A stretch of DNA of 64,000 nucleotides from Streptomyces sp. PsTaAH-137 (GCF_003259365.1 NZ_QLLY01000008.1:1-64000); one strand, 5' to 3'; shown: positions 17,541 through 26,188, counted from the first letter of the stretch. Program-made: numbers and translations. Notes: a model not told the origin generated them from the sequence alone.

Positions 17541-17570
17541 AGGACCCCGGGCCGGTCGGCCCGGGGTCCT
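17541..17570 (+). terminator. terminator of permease copy 3
   Basis: AGGACCCCGGGCC (17541-17553), loop GGTC, GGCCCGGGGTCCT (17558-17570): a 13-bp perfect stem followed by TCT. It lies 22 bases after the permease stop. Confidence 0.9.
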
Positions 17571-17590
17571 TCTCGTTGCGCGCGGCACTG

Positions 17591-17624
17591 TTGCTGTTAG
17601 CCTGCACTTGCGAATAACTTGCAA
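17591..17624 (+). promoter_or_regulatory. sodF promoter with a Nur-type (nickel) operator
   Basis: TTGCGA-ATAAC-TTGCAA at 17608-17624 matches the Nur box consensus known from S. coelicolor (TTGCaa-N5-TTGCAA), with one deviation. A possible -35 TTGCTG (17591-17596) and -10 ATAACT (17614-17619) at 17-base spacing would put the box over the -10 region, a good repressor position. This predicts repression of sodF when nickel is sufficient. Confidence 0.7.
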
Positions 17625-17650
17625 TAAGCAGTCGGAGGGCACGGTTAGAC

Positions 17651-18292
17651 ATGGCCACGTACACGCTTCCTGAACTTCCGTACGACTACGCCGCACTTGA
17701 GCCGGTCATCAATCCGCAGATCGTCGAGCTGCACCACGACAAGCACCACGCGGCGTACGTGAAGGGCGCGAACGACACCCTGGAGCAGCTGGCGGAGGCC
17801 CGGGACAAGGAGCAGTGGGGCTCCATCAACGGGCTGGAGAAGAACCTGGCCTTCCACCTCTCCGGCCACATCCTGCACAGCATCTACTGGCACAACATGA
17901 CCGGTGACGGCGGCGGCGAGCCGCTGGCCGCCGACGGTGTCGGTGACCTCGCGGACGCGATCACGGAGTCGTTCGGCTCGTTCGCCGGCTTCAAGGCGCA
18001 GCTGACCAAGGCCGCCGCGACGACGCAGGGTTCCGGCTGGGGCGTTCTCGCGTACGAGCCGGTGAGCGGGCGGCTGATCGTGGAGCAGATCTACGACCAC
18101 CAGGGCAACGTGGGACAGGGCTCGACCCCGATCCTCGTCTTCGACGCCTGGGAGCACGCCTTCTATCTCCAGTACAAGAACCAGAAGGTCGACTTCATCG
18201 ACGCCATGTGGGCCGTCGTCAACTGGCAGGACGTCGCCAAGCGCTACGCCGCCGCCAAGGAGCGGGCGTACAACCTGCTCCTGGTTCCCTGA
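17651..18292 (+). CDS. sodF: iron-type superoxide dismutase
   Basis: Cytoplasmic Fe/Mn-family enzyme of 213 aa that converts superoxide to hydrogen peroxide and oxygen. Metal ligands are recognisable: His28 in ELHHDKHH, a second His in the SGHILHSIYW segment, and Asp and His in FDAWEHAFY. In Streptomyces this gene normally encodes the iron enzyme that is repressed by Nur plus nickel while the nickel enzyme SodN is made; the upstream box fits that scheme. No sodN gene is in the window. A 15-bp hairpin terminator follows. Confidence 0.95.
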   Translation: MATYTLPELPYDYAALEPVINPQIVELHHDKHHAAYVKGANDTLEQLAEARDKEQWGSINGLEKNLAFHLSGHILHSIYWHNMTGDGGGEPLAADGVGDLADAITESFGSFAGFKAQLTKAAATTQGSGWGVLAYEPVSGRLIVEQIYDHQGNVGQGSTPILVFDAWEHAFYLQYKNQKVDFIDAMWAVVNWQDVAKRYAAAKERAYNLLLVP

Positions 18293-18364
18293 GCCACCGG
18301 CTCCCCCGTACGCCCCGCCTCGTGATCGTCTTCTCAACCTTCACGCGCGCGGGCGGCTGAAAAG

Positions 18365-18401
18365 GACAGACCCCGCGAGGACGTGACTCGCGGGGTCTGT
18401 C
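18365..18401 (+). terminator. terminator of sodF
   Basis: GACAGACCCCGCGAG (18365-18379) pairs perfectly with CTCGCGGGGTCTGTC (18387-18401) across a 7-base loop. Confidence 0.9.
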
Positions 18402-18432
18402 GGCATGCGGGGTTCCGGGGCATCGTCTGTTC

Positions 18433-18654
18433 ATGCCGACCACACAGGTACGGGCCTGCCAGACCTGCAAGTCCGACGAGCCGCACCGTCATCTGACGGC
18501 GGAGGAGGACAAGTGGCTGCGCGACAGGCGCGGCCTCAAGGACACCGACAGCACCCACGTCTGGTGGAGGTGCACCCGGGAAGGCTGCCGCACGATGCGG
18601 CACTACTGGGACAACCGCCAGTGGGAGCAGCTGCCGCCTCCCGACGAGAGCTGA
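18433..18654 (+). CDS. small zinc-ribbon-like hypothetical protein
   Basis: 73 aa and hydrophilic, with two cysteine pairs (C9-x2-C12 and C47-x4-C52) and histidines near the first pair (PHRH), which suggests a zinc ribbon. Tryptophan-rich patches (HVWWRC, HYWDNRQWEQL) could be a nucleic-acid or protein contact. I do not recognise a named family. It starts 31 bases after the sodF terminator, with only a weak ribosome site (CGGGGC). Its stop is one base from the stop of the convergent DsbA-type gene, so it has its own short transcript or depends on read-through. Confidence 0.6.
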   Translation: MPTTQVRACQTCKSDEPHRHLTAEEDKWLRDRRGLKDTDSTHVWWRCTREGCRTMRHYWDNRQWEQLPPPDES

Positions 18655-18655
18655 C

Positions 18656-19297
18656 TCAGTCGAAGACCGGGCCCTGCGTGCGCGTCCGCTTGATCTCGTA
18701 GAAGCCCGGGACCGACGCGACGAGCAGGGTGCCGTCCCAGAGCTTGGCGGCCTCCTCGCCCTTGGGGGCCGGGGTGACGACGGGGCCGAAGAAGGCGATC
18801 TGCTCGCCGTCGGAGCCCGGCACCGCGATGACCGGGGTGCCGACGTCCTGGCCGACCTTGTCGATGCCTTCCTTGTGGGAGGCGCGCAGCTCGGCCTCGT
18901 ACTTCGTGCCGTCCCAGTGGTCGAGGAGCGAGGCGGGCAGGCCGACCTCCTCCAGGGCGCCGGCGACGGCCTCCTTCGTGGGGCCCTCGCCGCGGTTGTG
19001 GATGCGGGTGCCGAGCGCGGTGTACAGGGCGCCGAGGACCTCGGGGCCGTGCTCCTCCTGCGCGGCGATGACGACGCGGACCGGGCCCCACGCCTTGGTC
19101 GCGAGCATCTCCCGGTACTCCTCGGGCAGCTCGTCGAGCCGGTTCTCGTTGAGGACGGCGAGGCTCATCAGGTGCCAGCGGACCTCGACGTCGCGGACCT
19201 TCTCGACCTCCAGCATCCAGCGCGACGTCATCCAGGCCCAGGGGCACAGGGGGTCGAACCAGAAGTCGACGGGGGTCTTCTCAGCCGTGGTGGACAT
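18656..19297 (-). CDS. DsbA-family protein, mycothiol-dependent nitroreductase-like
   Basis: 213 aa, cytoplasmic (no signal peptide). It closely resembles what I recall of M. tuberculosis Rv2466c, a mycothiol-dependent nitroreductase of the DsbA/FrnE fold: shared landmarks are FWFDPLCPWAWMTSRW, GPVRVVIAAQ, GTRIHNRGEG, VGQDVGTPVIAV and YEIKRTRTQGPVFD. The active site reads CPWA, whereas Rv2466c has CPWC, so the second cysteine is Ala here. That leaves a monothiol site, which would favour mycothiol-dependent chemistry over dithiol oxidoreduction. It diverges from pepN. Confidence 0.9.
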   Translation of the reverse strand: MSTTAEKTPVDFWFDPLCPWAWMTSRWMLEVEKVRDVEVRWHLMSLAVLNENRLDELPEEYREMLATKAWGPVRVVIAAQEEHGPEVLGALYTALGTRIHNRGEGPTKEAVAGALEEVGLPASLLDHWDGTKYEAELRASHKEGIDKVGQDVGTPVIAVPGSDGEQIAFFGPVVTPAPKGEEAAKLWDGTLLVASVPGFYEIKRTRTQGPVFD

Positions 19298-19450
19298 GGC
19301 TCTCCTCAGAAGTCACCGGGGTGGTCTTGCCTGCGGCAACGCGACGGCCGCCGCCCTCATTCCCGTGCGAGGATCGTAGGAGCTCGAACAGTCCCGAAGA
19401 GTCCCGCACAGTCCCACAAGGACGCCGCCCCGTACGAAGGAGTACCGCCC

Positions 19451-22042
19451 GTGCCCGGAGAGAATCTGTCCCGCGACGAGGCCCGCGAGCGGGCGGGCCT
19501 GCTGTCCGTCGACGGGTACGAGGTCGCGCTCGATCTGCGCTCGGCGGTCGGCGACGCCCCGGCGGACGGGCCGCGCACCTTCCGGTCCGTGACCACGCTC
19601 CGGTTCCGGGCGAACGAGGCGGGGGCGAGCACCTTCGTCGACCTGATCGCACCGTCGGTGACGGCCCTGACGCTGAACGGCGAGGACCTGGACCCGGCGG
19701 CCGTGTTCGACGGCAGCCGCATCCACCTGGAGGGCCTGGCGGAGGACAACGAACTGGTCGTCGACGCCCAGTGCGCGTACTCGCGCACCGGCGAGGGCAT
19801 GCACCGCTTCGTCGACCCCGAGGACGGCGAGGTCTACCTCTACACGCAGTACGAGCCCGCCGACGCGCGCCGCGTCTTCGCCAACTTCGAGCAGCCGGAC
19901 CTGAAGGCGCCCTACCGCTTCTCCGTGCAGGCGCCGCAGGGCTGGACGGCGTGGTCCAACGGCGCGGGTGAACTCGTCGACGGTGTCTGGCAGTTCGCGG
20001 AGACCAAGCCGATCTCGACGTACATCACCACGGTCGTCGCCGGCCCGTACCACTATGTGACGGACTCCTACGAGCGCGCCTTCGACGACGGCTCCAAGCT
20101 GGTCATCCCGCTGGGCGCCATGTGCCGCAAGGGGCTCGCGCCATACTTCGACGCCGACGACATCTTCGAGATCACCAAGCAGGGTCTCGACTTCTTCCAC
20201 GACAACTTCGACTACCCGTACCCGTTCGGCAAGTACGACCAGGCGTTCGTGCCCGAGTACAACCTCGGCGCGATGGAGAACCCGGGGATCGTCACCTTCC
20301 GCGAGGAGTACATCTTCCGCGGCAAGGTCACCACGGCGTCGTACGAGCGTCGCGCGAACGTGATCCTGCACGAGATGGCCCACATGTGGTTCGGCGACCT
20401 CGTCACCATGCAGTGGTGGGACGACCTGTGGCTGAAGGAGTCCTTCGCGGACTTCATGGGCTCGTTCTCGATGGTGGAGGCGACCCGCTTCACCAACGGC
20501 TGGATCACCTTCGCCAACAACCGCAAGGCGTGGGCCTACCGCGCCGACCAGTTGCCGAGCACCCACCCGGTCACCGCCGACATCCGTGACCTGGAGGACG
20601 CCAAGCTCAACTTCGACGGCATCACGTACGCGAAGGGCGCGAGCGTGCTGAAGCAGCTCGTCGCCTACGTCGGACGGGACGCGTTCCTGGAGGGCGCGCG
20701 CCGCTACTTCAAGCGGCACGCGTACGGGAACACGCGCCTCGGCGATCTGCTGTCCGTCCTGGAGGAGACCAGCGGGCGCGACATGGCGTCCTGGTCCCGG
20801 TCCTGGCTCCAGACCGCGGGCGTCAACTCGCTGACCCCGCAGGTGATCCTGAGCGGCGAGGGCCGGATCACCGAGCTGGCCGTGGTGCAGGAGGCCACGC
20901 CTCTCGCCCCGGCGGACCACCCCGAGCTGCGCCCGCACCGGGTCGCGGTCGGCCTCTACCGGCGTACGGCGGAAGGCGCCCTGGAGCGGTACGCGCGCGC
21001 CGAGGCCGACGTAGACGGGCCGCGCACCGTGATCGGCGAGCTGGCCGGGGCCGAGGCGCCCGAGCTGGTGCTGGTCAACGACGACGACCTCACGTACTGC
21101 AAGATCCGGTTCGACGAGCAGTCCCTCGCCACGCTGCGCGAGCGGCTGGGCGACATCACCGACCCGCTGGCCCGCGCGCTGTGCTGGTCGGCGCTGTGGA
21201 ACCTGACGCGGGACGCGCTCATGCCGGCCCGGGACTTCATCGGACTCGTGCTGCGGTTCGCCGGGCGCGAGTCGGACATCGGCGTCCTTCAGATGCTGCA
21301 CGCGTGGGCGCGCGGCGCGCTGGTGCACTACGTGGCCCCGGAGTGGCGCGAGGAGGGCGGGCGGCTGCTCGCCGAGGGCGCCCTGAAGGAGCTGCGGCTC
21401 GCCGAGCCGGGCAGCCAGCACCAGCTGACGTGGGCCCGCTTCTTCGCGTCGGTCGCGTCCAGCGAGGCCGACCTCCAGCTGCTCTCCGGGCTGCTGGCGG
21501 GCAACGCGAAGATCGACGGCCTGGAGGTCGACCAGGAGCTGCGCTGGGCGTTCCTGGAGACGCTCACCACGCAGGGCGTCGCCGACGAGGCCGCGCTCGC
21601 CGCGGAGCTGGACCGGGACGACACCGCCTCCGGCAAGCGGCACCAGGTGCGCTGCCTGGCCTCCCGCCCGTCGGCCGCCGTCAAGGCGCAGGCCTGGGCA
21701 CAGGTCGTGGAGTCGGACGCGCTGAGCAACGCGCTGGTGGAGGCGACCATCGCCGGGTTCCAGCAGTCGTCGCAGCGCGAACTCACCGCGCCGTACGCCG
21801 AGAAGTACTTCGCGGCGATCGAGCGGGTCTGGGCGGACCGCTCGATCCAGATCGGCATGGACGTGGTGCGGGGCCTCTTCCCCGACTTCCAGGACTCGCC
21901 GGAGACCCTGTCCGCGACGGACGCGTGGCTGACCGCCCACGAGGACGCCGCACCGGCGCTCCGCCGCCTCGTGCTGGAGTCCCGCGACGACCTGGACCGG
22001 GCGCTGCGCGCGCAGGCGTGCGACGTGGCGGCCGCCGGATAG
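19451..22042 (+). CDS. pepN: aminopeptidase N (M1 family), copy 1
   Basis: Zinc aminopeptidase of 863 aa that removes N-terminal residues from peptides in the cytoplasm. GAMEN is at residues 273-277. The zinc site is HEMAH at 307-311 with the third ligand Glu330. The C-terminal half is the ERAP1-like helical domain. GTG 19451 is chosen because GAAGGAG precedes it and the product begins PGENLSRDEA, very like the second copy (PGTNLTREEA). The frame stays open far upstream, but only over the antisense of the DsbA-type gene. A second pepN lies about 18.7 kb away at 38205. Confidence 0.95.
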   Translation: MPGENLSRDEARERAGLLSVDGYEVALDLRSAVGDAPADGPRTFRSVTTLRFRANEAGASTFVDLIAPSVTALTLNGEDLDPAAVFDGSRIHLEGLAEDNELVVDAQCAYSRTGEGMHRFVDPEDGEVYLYTQYEPADARRVFANFEQPDLKAPYRFSVQAPQGWTAWSNGAGELVDGVWQFAETKPISTYITTVVAGPYHYVTDSYERAFDDGSKLVIPLGAMCRKGLAPYFDADDIFEITKQGLDFFHDNFDYPYPFGKYDQAFVPEYNLGAMENPGIVTFREEYIFRGKVTTASYERRANVILHEMAHMWFGDLVTMQWWDDLWLKESFADFMGSFSMVEATRFTNGWITFANNRKAWAYRADQLPSTHPVTADIRDLEDAKLNFDGITYAKGASVLKQLVAYVGRDAFLEGARRYFKRHAYGNTRLGDLLSVLEETSGRDMASWSRSWLQTAGVNSLTPQVILSGEGRITELAVVQEATPLAPADHPELRPHRVAVGLYRRTAEGALERYARAEADVDGPRTVIGELAGAEAPELVLVNDDDLTYCKIRFDEQSLATLRERLGDITDPLARALCWSALWNLTRDALMPARDFIGLVLRFAGRESDIGVLQMLHAWARGALVHYVAPEWREEGGRLLAEGALKELRLAEPGSQHQLTWARFFASVASSEADLQLLSGLLAGNAKIDGLEVDQELRWAFLETLTTQGVADEAALAAELDRDDTASGKRHQVRCLASRPSAAVKAQAWAQVVESDALSNALVEATIAGFQQSSQRELTAPYAEKYFAAIERVWADRSIQIGMDVVRGLFPDFQDSPETLSATDAWLTAHEDAAPALRRLVLESRDDLDRALRAQACDVAAAG

Positions 22043-22184
22043 CCGGCACCGCTGGAGGAGTCACGGGGCGGGCGCTCGAAAAAGCGCTCGCCCCGCGCAC
22101 GTTCTCCGTGCTTATGATGCGCGGGATGACTCACTTCTCCCTCTCTTACGGATCGGGGGACTCGTTCGCGCAAGGTGAGTGCTG

Positions 22185-23456
22185 ATGGCACACCACCTCG
22201 TGAACGGGATTCCGGACCGCCTGTCGATGTGGCAGCGCGTACGTGCGTACGCCGTGCCACCGTCCATGATCGAGACCTGTACCGCGCGGCGTACCGCCGG
22301 TGACTGGGCCGGGGCCTGTGCCGCCGCCCGGGTCGACGTCGATCTCGAACTGCGCGCCGTGCGCCGTCGCCACGGCTCTGAACTCACCCGACGCCTCCGG
22401 GCCGATCTGCGGTGCCTCGCACCGGATCTGCTGCGCTGGCACCTGCCCCGGATCGCGCCCGACGGGCGGCTGCGGCCCGCGCTGACCGTCGCTCTCGCCC
22501 GGTACGGGCCGCTCCGGCTCGTCGTACGGACGCCTCCGGCGACGGCGGACGGTGGACAGCGGCTCTCCCTGTCCTTGTGGGAGGGGCCCGGGACCGGGCC
22601 GGCCCGCCCGCATCCCCATCCGTATCCGGCACGGCGGTTCCGGTTCGATCTGCACCGGCATCTGTGGGACGCCGGGCGCAGCCCCGATCTCGCGGTGCGG
22701 GCCGAGGCCGGGTGGGCCGTCGAGGGCGAACTGCTGCTGCGGGCCGAACGGGGTTCCCCACGTGGGGCGTTCACCGTGCGGCGCGGCGCCCGTGACCACG
22801 ACGTCCTCGAACTGCTCGCCCCGGACGACAGTCATGCGCCGGTCTGCCGTGCGGTGCGCGACGCGCTGCCCGCGCAGGTCGTCGCGGCGCTTCCGGTGCT
22901 GCCGGAGGCCGCGGTGCGGCCGTTGCCGGATCTCGCACTGCTTCGGGCCGGGCTCGTCTCCGTCGGGCGGCTGCATCCGCTGGTCGGGGCGGCGTTGGCG
23001 GGTGACTGGGATTCCGGCGGGGCTCGCGATGCCGGTGATCCTTGTGGTTCCGGTGATCCGCATCGGGTGGAGTGCCGGGGTGAGGTGCACCGGATCGCGT
23101 TGCGGGACGGGGTGCTGTCCGCCGTCGACCACGATCCTGGCCAGTTGCGGCGCGAGGCGTTGTTGATGGCGTTCGGCGGGCCCGGGCTTCCTTGTCTGCG
23201 GGCCATCGATGCCGTGCATCGGGAGCCGGAGGCGTTGCCTGCCGTGCGGGAGCGGTTGTTGCACGGGGACGGGGTGGGGGCGCTGGCCGTTGTCGAGGGG
23301 TTGCTCGGGAGCGGGGCCGTGCTGCGGTCCGGGCCGTTGCGGGACGCGTTGGAGTCTGCGGCCCGGCGGCTTGTCGGCCATGGCCTGTTCCGGGCCGGTC
23401 TCGATTCCCCACGTCCTCCCGGCGGGGGCTTCTCGCGCAGTTCCCCGCGCCCCTGA
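22185..23456 (+). CDS. hypothetical protein upstream of the MoxR/VWA genes
   Basis: 423 aa with no membrane segment, rich in Arg, Ala, His and Pro. I do not recognise a family. The segment RHGSELTRRLRADLRCLAPDLLRWHLPR and the later HRIALRDGVLSAVDHD look like an ordered cytosolic protein. ATG 22185 is chosen, with AAGGTGAG upstream; GTG 22179 is an alternative. The last residues (GGGFSRSSPRP) are read from a copy of the dispersed repeat, and the stop codon is the TGA in CCCCTGA, so the C-terminus was set by repeat insertion. The next genes encode MoxR and VWA proteins, which suggests a shared function. Confidence 0.75.
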   Translation: MAHHLVNGIPDRLSMWQRVRAYAVPPSMIETCTARRTAGDWAGACAAARVDVDLELRAVRRRHGSELTRRLRADLRCLAPDLLRWHLPRIAPDGRLRPALTVALARYGPLRLVVRTPPATADGGQRLSLSLWEGPGTGPARPHPHPYPARRFRFDLHRHLWDAGRSPDLAVRAEAGWAVEGELLLRAERGSPRGAFTVRRGARDHDVLELLAPDDSHAPVCRAVRDALPAQVVAALPVLPEAAVRPLPDLALLRAGLVSVGRLHPLVGAALAGDWDSGGARDAGDPCGSGDPHRVECRGEVHRIALRDGVLSAVDHDPGQLRREALLMAFGGPGLPCLRAIDAVHREPEALPAVRERLLHGDGVGALAVVEGLLGSGAVLRSGPLRDALESAARRLVGHGLFRAGLDSPRPPGGGFSRSSPRP

Positions 23457-23592
23457 GAACCAGATCCCACGCGCGGCTCTCGTCGTGGTTGCTCGCGCAG
23501 TTCCCCGCGCCCCTGAGGCAGGCGCTTCGCGCCGCCTCCCCTATGAGATGGCGCACGCAGTGCGCATCTCAGGGGCGCGGGGAACTGCGCGA
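23434..23592. repeat. structured dispersed repeat, locus 3
   Basis: Left arm 23493-23516 is perfectly complementary to right arm 23569-23592 (24 bp). The loop holds two hairpins: GAGGCAGGCGC/GCGCCGCCTC (23515-23538) and GAGATGGCGCAC/GTGCGCATCTC (23544-23571), giving a three-way-junction shape. An extra left-type copy (about 23434-23455) encodes the end of the preceding gene. The locus separates that gene from the MoxR gene. Confidence 0.85.
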
Positions 23593-23659
23593 CCGGCCAC
23601 GACGCTCCCGGAGCCGACCACACCACCTCTCCACCCCTCCTTCATCCCAGGTGATGCTC

Positions 23660-24884
23660 ATGACGAACGACAGCCAACTTTCCCTCGCCGACGCCCTGTT
23701 GGGCATGCTCCGGGCGTCGGAGTTCGAGTCGCGGGCCGATGAGCAGCTCGAAGCGCTCACTCTCGCCGTCGCCGCCGATCTGCCGGTGCTGCTCTGGGGC
23801 GAGCCCGGGATCGGGAAGACGGCGGTGCTGACGCGGCTCGCCGAGTCGCTCGGGCTGCCGTTGACCACCGTGATCGCCAGCGTGCACGAGCCGTCCGACT
23901 TCTCGGGGCTGCCGATCGTGGGCGACGACCCCCGCCGTGCAGGGCGTGCCGATGGCGCCGCCCCAGTGGGCGGTCGAACTGGTCAGGGCCGGGCACGGCC
24001 TGCTCTTCCTCGACGAACTGTCCACCGCCACCCCGGCCGTCCAGGCGGCACTGCTCCGCGTCGTCCTGGAACGCCGGGTCGGCGCCCTCCAACTCCCGCC
24101 GGGAGTAAGGATCGTGGCGGCGGCCAACCCCCGGGCGTCGGCCGCCGACGGCTGGGAGCTGAGCCCGCCGCTGGCCAACCGGTTCGTGCACCTGCACTGG
24201 GTGCACGACCGGGACGTGGTGGTGCGCGGGCTCGGCGGAGTCTGGCCGCGCGCCGAACTGCCCCGCCTGGACCCGGCGGCGCTGACCCCGGCGGTGGCGT
24301 ACGCGCGGCGCGCGGTGTGCGGGTTCCTGGAGGCCAGGCCCACGCTGATCCACCGGCTGCCGAACAGCGAGGCACGGCGCGGCGGCGCCTGGCCCTCGCC
24401 GCGCAGCTGGGAGACCGCGCTGACGCTGCTGGCCTTCGGGACCGCCGCGTCGGTCTCCCGCGATGTGCTGGCGCTGCTGGTGCGCGGCGCCGTGGGCGAC
24501 GGCCCCGGGCTCGAACTCCTCGCCCACCTCGACCGGATGGACCTCCCCGACCCCGAGTCCCTCCTGTCCGACCCGCCGACCGCCGAACTCCCCGAACGCG
24601 GCGATCTGCGGCAGGCCGCCCTCGAAGCGGTGATCGCCGCCGTCGGGGCACGGCCGGAACGGGACCGGTGGGAGGCCGCCTGGAACGTCCTGGTCCGCGC
24701 CCTGGAGAGCGGCGCCCCCGACCTGCTGGTCGCCCCGGCCTCGGCGCTGGCCGCACTGCGCCGCGACGACTGGGAGGTGCCGGACACCGTGGAACGGCTG
24801 GCCGGGGTCGTCGGGATCTCCCAGCGCGCCGAGCGGTCGGTCGCCAGGACCGTGGCGGGCGTCGCCACGGCGGTACGCCGATGA
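23660..24884 (+). pseudogene. MoxR-family AAA+ ATPase, frameshifted
   Basis: The first 90 or so residues (from MTNDSQLSLADALLG) contain Walker A GEPGIGKT at 47-54 and run to GLPIVGDDP. The expected continuation (QGVPMAPPQWAVELVRAGHGLLFLDEL, with Walker B) is one frame over. The break is at the C5 run 23929-23933: removing one C restores a 407-aa protein ending in TGA 24882-24884. Without the shift, the first frame stays open by chance into the VWA gene, giving a false 842-aa fusion. It may be a real mutation, a sequencing error or frameshifting. AGGTGA precedes ATG 23660. MoxR ATPases work as chaperones with VWA partners such as the next gene. Confidence 0.85.
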
Positions 24885-26188
24885 GCGCGCCCGTACGGCG
24901 GCCGCTGCCGCGCCCGATGCCGCGGCGCCCCGAGCCCGCGGCGCCCCGGACCGAGCCGGTCCGGCCCGCGCTCCCGCTGGACGTCGACAAGTTGCTGGCC
25001 GCCCGGCTGCACGCGGTGAAGGTCCGCCCCTATCTGGCCGCTGCGCTCTTCGCCCTGCACGTGGTCGAGGACCCGTCGGTGCCGACGATGGCCGTGGACC
25101 CGTACTGGCGCTGCTACGTCTCGCCCGGCTTCGTGGACCGCACCCCCGTCGAGGACCTGGCGGGCGTCTGGGTGCACGAGGTGTCCCATCTGCTCCGGGA
25201 CCACCACGGCCGGGGCGAGCGGTACGCCCGCGCGCACGGCGAGCACGGCCCGGGCGAGCGGCTGCGGCGCAACATCGCCGCCGACTTCGAGATCAACGAC
25301 GACATCTACGGGGACGGGCTGAACCGTCCCGCGGGGGTCGTGCTGCCCGCGATGCTCCGGCTCGACGACGGGCTGCTGATGGAGGAGTACCTGCGGACGG
25401 CGTCGATGGCCGGCCTCGGCCCGGAACTGGCCTGGCTGGACTGCGGCAGCGGCGCCGACGGGCACGCCCGGCCGTGGGAGCTGGGGCCCGAGGGCGCGCA
25501 CGGGCTGACCCGGCAGCAGCGGGACGCGGTGCGGTTCCGGGTCGCGGAGGGGATCAAGGGCAGACCGGGTTCGGCGCCGGAGGGGTGGCGGCGGTGGGCG
25601 GACGAGGCGTTCCACGCGCCGCAGCCCTGGCGGCAGTTGCTGGGGGCGGCGGTGCGGTCGGCGGCGGGGGCGCCCGGGGCCGGCGAGAACCACAGCTACC
25701 GGCGGCCCGCGCGCCGCTCGGCGAGTCTGCCGGGGGTCGTGCTGCCCGGTCTGCGGCGCGATCCGCCCCGGGTGTGCGTGGTGATCGACACGTCGGGGTC
25801 GGTGAGCGATGCCGAGCTGGGGTGCGCGCTGCTGGAGGTCGCGGCGATCTCGCGGGCCGTGGGCGGGCGGCGTGATCTGGTGTCGGTGATCTCGTGTGAC
25901 GCGGCGGCCAGGGTGGCCGTGCCGTTGTGCCGGGCGGAGAGTCTGGAGCTGGTCGGGGGTGGGGGGACGGATCTTCGGTCCGGGTTCGCCCGTGCGCTGC
26001 GGGGGCCTCACCGGCCGGATGTGATCGTGGCCCTGACCGATGGTCAGACTCCCTGGCCGTCCGAGCAGCCTCCGTGCCGGGTGGTGGTGGGGCTGTTTCC
26101 TCGGCCCTCGGGGGCCGTGGACGAGGATGATCCGGAGTATGTGCCGGAGGGGGCGCCTGAGTGGGCCCGGGTTGTCGAGATCGGGTGA
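24881..26188 (+). CDS. VWA-domain protein with N-terminal HExxH (DUF2201-like)
   Basis: 435 aa, cytosolic, with a Pro/Arg-rich first 30 residues. A putative metallopeptidase-like domain carries VHEVSHLLRDHH with His99, Glu100 and His103, and further acidic/His residues in HGEHGPGERL and NIAADFEINDD. The C-terminal VWA-like domain has the metal-ion site DTSGS (303-307), then GGTDLRSGF and VALTDGQTPWP. ATG 24881 overlaps the MoxR stop (ATGA), so the two are coupled. MoxR and VWA pairs assemble or metallate other proteins in known systems; the client here is unknown. Confidence 0.9.
   Translation: MSAPVRRPLPRPMPRRPEPAAPRTEPVRPALPLDVDKLLAARLHAVKVRPYLAAALFALHVVEDPSVPTMAVDPYWRCYVSPGFVDRTPVEDLAGVWVHEVSHLLRDHHGRGERYARAHGEHGPGERLRRNIAADFEINDDIYGDGLNRPAGVVLPAMLRLDDGLLMEEYLRTASMAGLGPELAWLDCGSGADGHARPWELGPEGAHGLTRQQRDAVRFRVAEGIKGRPGSAPEGWRRWADEAFHAPQPWRQLLGAAVRSAAGAPGAGENHSYRRPARRSASLPGVVLPGLRRDPPRVCVVIDTSGSVSDAELGCALLEVAAISRAVGGRRDLVSVISCDAAARVAVPLCRAESLELVGGGGTDLRSGFARALRGPHRPDVIVALTDGQTPWPSEQPPCRVVVGLFPRPSGAVDEDDPEYVPEGAPEWARVVEIG

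Noticed and set aside
18875..19450. N-terminal extension of the first aminopeptidase N
   Set aside because: It reads antisense through the DsbA-type gene; GTG 19451 has a ribosome site and matches the start of the second copy.
23192..26188. A single 998-aa protein covering the MoxR and VWA genes
   Set aside because: The section between about 23933 and 24880 is Arg/Pro-rich noise while the other frame encodes the missing MoxR part; the fusion results from the frameshift.
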